Below, piece after piece: positions 60,588 through 64,000 of a stretch of DNA of 64,000 nucleotides. The position numbers were made by a program, and so were the translations under genes. The stretch spans positions 24,772,876-24,836,875 of the forward strand of contig NC_084985.1 in NCBI RefSeq assembly GCF_963691925.1, in the 5' to 3' direction. A model generated the notes under the pieces. The model had not been told where the DNA came from. It ran no database searches and saw only the letters and a list, made by a program, of their open reading frames with translations. This DNA is from Scomber scombrus (taxonomy: Eukaryota > Chordata > Actinopteri > Scombriformes > Scombridae). Position 1 is the stretch's first letter. Every line of letters starts with the position of its first letter.

Positions 60588-60838
60588 TTGTGGTGACAGT
60601 AATAATATGTCAAGGAGTAGCAATTGTAGCAGCAGTTGTATAACTTGAGTAGCAGTAAGTTAGTAGTCGTAGTCGTAGAAGTAGTAGCAGCAGCAGGCAG
60701 GTGTAATAACAATAGCAGAAAGTCAGTATTAGTGGTAAAAGTAAAAGTCACTGTAGAAGAAGTAGTATCGACTTAGTAGTAGTAACGTGAGTAGTGGCAG
60801 GCAGCAGTAAGTTAGTAGTAGTCATGGTAACATTAGCG
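60588..60838 (+). repeat. Degenerate (GTA)n/(GCA)n trinucleotide tract
   Basis: About 250 bp is dominated by AGTAGTAGC, GTAGTCGTAG and AGCAGCAGG words, heavily interrupted. It lies about 110 bp after the THAP donor, hence inside its presumed intron. The reverse-strand frame reading threonine/tyrosine-rich residues is an artefact. Confidence 0.8.
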
Positions 60839-60879
60839 AGAGTAACTTAGCTCTCGTACTTTTGCAGTGGGAGCAAATC

Positions 60880-61400
60880 TTTAACATGTCCATTCACGAC
60901 AACTGCTATTTCAGTCTGTCAGACAGGATTGATGAGCGGATGGTATTAAATGCAGACAAGAAATCTGCCAAGAGGACTCATGCATGTTCTTTCAACTGTA
61001 TCCAGAACGTTTATCAGTGTTTTCAATGGTGTCCCCTGTCCCCCTTGCAGAATGATAAGCAAATTGTAGTGGGTCCAGGACCTGCTTACATGATAATTTT
61101 GTCAATCCTGTCAAGTGATTTAACTACCAACGAGGTGAGGGAAATGGGCCTGTAGTCATTAGGAGTGGATGGATGAGGGACTTTGGGAAGGGGGACCACG
61201 ATGGATGTTTTTCACAATGACGAGACCACCTGGGTATCCATTGAGTGTTGAAAGAGGGAGCAAAAAATCCAACTCAATTGGGCTGAGCAGTGTTTCAAAA
61301 CCCTGCCTTCAGTGTTATCAGCCTCGGGGCTCTTTTGTGTGTTAATGCTCAAACAAACACTGCACCACCTCCATTGTCTTGTCTCTTTCAAGCAGGAATG
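60880..61400 (-). pseudogene. LINE reverse transcriptase fragment, frameshifted
   Basis: Minus-strand translation gives ordered blocks of a non-LTR retrotransposon reverse transcriptase (CR1/L2/Rex-like). About 61255-61350 gives INTQKSPEADNTEGRVLKHC, then AQLSWIFCSLFQHS. About 61120-61200 gives VPLPKVPHPSTPNDYRPISL. About 61035-61080 gives LDPLQFAYHSARG. About 60910-60960 gives LSAFNTIRSSILSDRLK, the block that carries the first catalytic aspartate in intact copies. Here a stop replaces the usual Trp before KTS (near 61212), several frame changes occur and the catalytic YADD region is not present. The plus-strand frame at 60862-61155 is only its antisense shadow. Confidence 0.8.
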
Positions 61401-61669
61401 TTGTCACCCCTCCTTTCTCGAAGTGGATGAAAAATGCATTCACTTTGCTGTCTAAGGAGATTCAGTGACTGGCATATGGCCTGCATTTGAACATAAGAGC
61501 ACAACATAACTTGGACATAAGAAAGTACAGTTAGCAGCCAGGCAATGTAAAAGAACATAACAATGTGGATTTATTTTCCTTCTGCCCTACCCAGTGTCAC
61601 CAGCCACCATTGACCAATAAGTATCCATTAACTGGGAAAAGTATTAGTCTATTCATTCTATTTAAGAAA
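61401..61669. other. Non-coding; possibly more LINE sequence
   Basis: It lies upstream of the reverse-transcriptase fragment in the LINE orientation and may include decayed endonuclease-side sequence, but I cannot recognise a motif. Confidence 0.3.
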
Positions 61670-61800
61670 TTTGGAGTAACAGCGACTTACATTGTAAATT
61701 GCTTGTGGGTGTGAATATGTGATAGATCCAATGGTTATCTGTGCAGGGTATAGCCACCCTTTGTTCCACTGCATGCTAGGATACTTAATAGATGTTCAAC
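61670..61800 (+). repeat. Decayed fish repeat preceding its GGAT tail
   Basis: 'gtgggtgtgaatatgtgata', 'ggttatctgtgcagggtatagccaccctttg' and 'actgcatgctaggata' resemble the common fish repeat body (GTGTGAATGGTTGT...CCAGGGTGTACCC...GCTGGGATAGG), which normally ends in GGATGGATGG. The minisatellite at 61915 may descend from that tail. Confidence 0.4.
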
Positions 61801-61914
61801 TGTGACAATTGTTTAATCAAATAGCCGATCATCCGAAAATTCATCTGCAATCTATTTTGATAATCAATACTCATTTTGAGTAATTTTTTAAAGAAAGAAA
61901 TGGTACAACTCTCT

Positions 61915-62230
61915 GGATGGATGGATAAACATTTGGATGGATGGATGGATGATTGAGTAGACATTTGGATGGATGGATGGATGGATGATCCGATAGCCAT
62001 TTGGATGGATGGATGAATCGATGGATGGATGATTGAGTAGACATTTGGATAGATGGATTGATGATTGAATAAACATTTGGATGGATGGATGGATGGATAG
62101 ATGGATAGTTGGATGGATGATCCCATAGACATTTGGATTGATGGATGGATGGATGGACGGATTGATGGATGATTGAGTAGACATTTGGATGGATGGATGG
62201 ATGGATTATTAAATGAGTAGGTGGATGGAT
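61915..62230 (+). repeat. GGAT tetranucleotide minisatellite with higher-order unit
   Basis: Runs of GGAT are broken at fairly regular intervals by ACATTTGG or CCATTTGG (seven occurrences between about 61928 and 62180), usually preceded by GATTGAGTAGA or close variants. The array therefore has a higher-order period of about 28-53 bp made of tetranucleotide blocks. Reverse-strand frames of up to 170 codons (SIHPSIHP-type) are translations of the repeat. Confidence 0.92.
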
Positions 62231-63404
62231 ACTATCGCTGTATCCCCTGATCAAAACACTAACATCATTTAAAAGGCAATACAAAACCATCAAAGCACCC
62301 TGGATCTTCACTAGAGCTAACTGTGTGTGTGTTGTTAGTGACACTTCATATTTGATCATGCGTGTATAATCACAAATTTGCACGTCTTTCAGTCAAACTT
62401 TTCATTCAAAGCATCCTTCCGTGCATATTTAACATTCTCCAGACGTCTTAATAGAAATGAGCCACTGATCAATTTGTTCCCCAAACCCTCACTTCAGCCT
62501 AATACAAAATGCAAATGAGCAGCGAACAGTTCATTATTTTTAATCCTTCATCTTATTTTGGGGGAAATCATGTTTGCTGAACAATGAAATACTTATTAGC
62601 ACCCCAGACAAAGGACGTTGTGATTGACAGGATTATATTTAAACAAAGCCAGTGGTTAATCACTTCTCTCCGCGCGAGGGCACACAGCCTGGTATTTGTT
62701 CTCTATCTCTAATTAAACAGAATTACATTCCATAGCACACTGTAAAAGCTGGGGCATGTTTCAGACCTCAAAACAAACTAGTGCGGAACATTTTCAAGGA
62801 AATGAGGGGTTCACAGAGGTAAAACACAGCAAAATACTGGGAGAAAGAGAGTCATCCAGACAGGGTGTAAGACACTGGCATGACTCTGTGTGTGGTGGCC
62901 CTTAAATGCTGCTGGCCACTAAAAACAGTGTTTTTTATTATGAGGCTTTGCAATAACAAACTAAAATGTTCACTCACTATCTGTAAAGTGCCTACCTTTA
63001 TAGTCATTTCTGTGCTATCTTCAGTGTCACAGATGAGTTCAGTTTTTCATTTACCATCATCAATGACTGTACTTCTGAGCTATTTTCTTTTTCAAGACCA
63101 TACAATCAATCAGATGTCATTTGTAAAAGATTGCCTTCCAACATACTGTAGCCTTAGCAATTCAACACTTGATAAAGCACTCTAATATCATATCATATCT
63201 AATTCTTTATTCACATACAGACCCATTCAAGTTCCCTTTAAGCCTTTGGTTTAATGGTAAGTTTGGTAACTGCATCCAATTATTAATCACAATGACTGCA
63301 CAATTTCATTTTGTCAGTCATCAGTCACTGCTCCTTTTTTTCATCAGTAACAATGAGGTTAAAAAAATGTGGATGATTTTGTGGTTGATGCTTCTTTTAT
63401 TTTT
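62231..63404. other. Non-coding stretch, nothing recognised
   Basis: AT-rich sequence. The open frame at 62880-63185 has no domain. Confidence 0.45.
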
Positions 63405-63570
63405 AAGCATTATTTTTTGGGCTTTTTTGCCTTTTATTGGACAGTTGGTGGCACAGAGGCCAACAGGAAATAAGGGGAGAGAGAGAAAGGGGTATGACAT
63501 GTAACAAAGGTCCCTTGTCGGACTCGAACCAGGGACATTGCGGGTATATGACATGCGCTACACAAATCAT
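63405..63570 (-). mobile_element. tRNA-derived SINE
   Basis: On the minus strand the head carries a B box, GGTTCGAGTCC (63520-63530), preceded by a tRNA-like segment with GTAGCGCATGTC as a decayed A-box side. The constant body follows: 'gggacctttgttacatgtc', a CT-rich stretch, 'tttcctgttggcc', and the 3' end CCAATAAAAGGCAAAAAAGC. This is a widespread teleost SINE. Its tRNA part is too altered for a functional tRNA gene. Confidence 0.8.
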
Positions 63571-63589
63571 CAGGATTTTAAAAATACTA

Positions 63590-64000
63590 AGGTTAGTGCC
63601 CGACAATACTGGATTTTTGGGGCTGATGCCGATACCAATATTAAGGAGTAAAAAAATTCGGTATGTCAACCGATAATTTTATATATAATGAATATATACA
63701 TACATACATGTTTTTGCTATGATCCCTTAAAAACACTTGTGACAAAGATATGTAATGAAGGAATGATATTTTACCATTTGACAATAAACGTTATTGTACA
63801 GAATGACGTCAGTGCACTTAAACAGTAAACTTCACTGGGAATTTAATGCAAATAATTATAACTAACTAAACTAATTATAACTAACTCAATAACAAAAACA
63901 CATTTAACAAAAAAAAAGTATATATTAAACTTGAATTAAGAAAAAAGGATCACATATACATTAAAAGCTGCCTATATACATTTTTTAAAAATTCGACACA
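63590..64000 (+). mobile_element. hAT-like DNA element fragment, runs off the window
   Basis: 'ttagtgcccgacaatactgg' followed by 'ggggctgatgccgatacc', 'aatattaaggag' and 'cggtatgtcaaccgata' matches a teleost hAT family in which GCCGATACCGATA words recur. The rest is AT-rich with 'acaataaacgttattgtac', a short palindrome near 63781-63800. The right terminus is outside the window. Confidence 0.5.

Noticed and set aside
60862..61155. 97-codon plus-strand frame after the THAP exon
   Set aside because: It is antisense to recognisable LINE reverse-transcriptase blocks. It is not a second THAP exon and lacks a matching phase-1 acceptor that I could defend.
61915..62230. CRISPR-like alternation of repeat and spacer
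   Set aside because: The units are GGAT microsatellite blocks of variable length. The setting is eukaryotic, there are no unique spacers and there are no cas genes.
61871..62383. 170-codon minus-strand frame rich in SIHPSIHP repeats
   Set aside because: It is the translation of the GGAT minisatellite. All three shifted frames show the same pattern, and there is no start or splice context.
63500..63575. Possible tRNA gene (B box GGTTCGAGTCC)
   Set aside because: The A-box side is decayed, no cloverleaf can be completed, and the downstream constant body and tail identify a SINE.

Overview
The window reads as non-coding, AT-rich genomic DNA of a bony (teleost) fish, probably a percomorph. The basis is indirect. 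There are no operons, no dense open reading frames and no bacterial signals. Microsatellites are frequent. The repeats match families I know from teleost genomes: LINE 3' ends with short tandem tails, a tRNA-derived SINE ending in GGCAAAAAAGCC, foldback and hAT-type MITEs with 8-bp target duplications, and a TTAA-flanked element. All family names come from recognition; no library search was possible.

Layout. 1-16.5 kb is largely unique sequence with a few decayed repeats and several stretches whose composition resembles conserved developmental non-coding elements (6.2-6.7, 13.4-14.1, 15.5-16.4 kb; also 20.0-20.35 and 39.4-39.7 kb). 16.6-17.9 kb is a cluster of three different transposable elements. 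22.4-23.1 kb has promoter-like boxes and a weak candidate first exon. 25-31 kb is mixed unique and repeat DNA. 31.7-38.6 kb is repeat-rich: a 180-bp foldback hAT MITE, a two-block local duplication (33.4-34.1 and 36.1-37.1 kb), a LINE tail on the minus strand and a 512-bp hAT MITE with a target duplication. 41.8-43.1 kb holds a repeat interrupted by a LINE 3' end. 44.9-50.5 kb holds old repeats, two TIR-type elements, a diverged tandem duplication and a frameshifted remnant of a hAT-superfamily transposase (minus strand). 55.8-57.2 kb holds a long CA tract, a LINE tail, a palindromic MITE and a SINE relic. 59.4-64.0 kb is the busiest part: LINE fragments, one convincing protein-coding exon (THAP zinc-finger domain, plus strand, 60297-60477, with a CRE just upstream and a good splice donor), a degenerate trinucleotide tract, a decayed LINE reverse transcriptase (minus), a GGAT-type minisatellite, a SINE and a hAT fragment that runs off the end.

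Only the THAP exon looks like a possibly functional coding sequence, and I found no downstream exon for it. The other long open frames are chance frames, translations of simple repeats or antisense shadows of transposon relics. I did not find an undescribed multi-gene biological system. The best leads are the orphan THAP exon, the hAT transposase remnant, the local duplication, the nested insertion and the candidate conserved elements.
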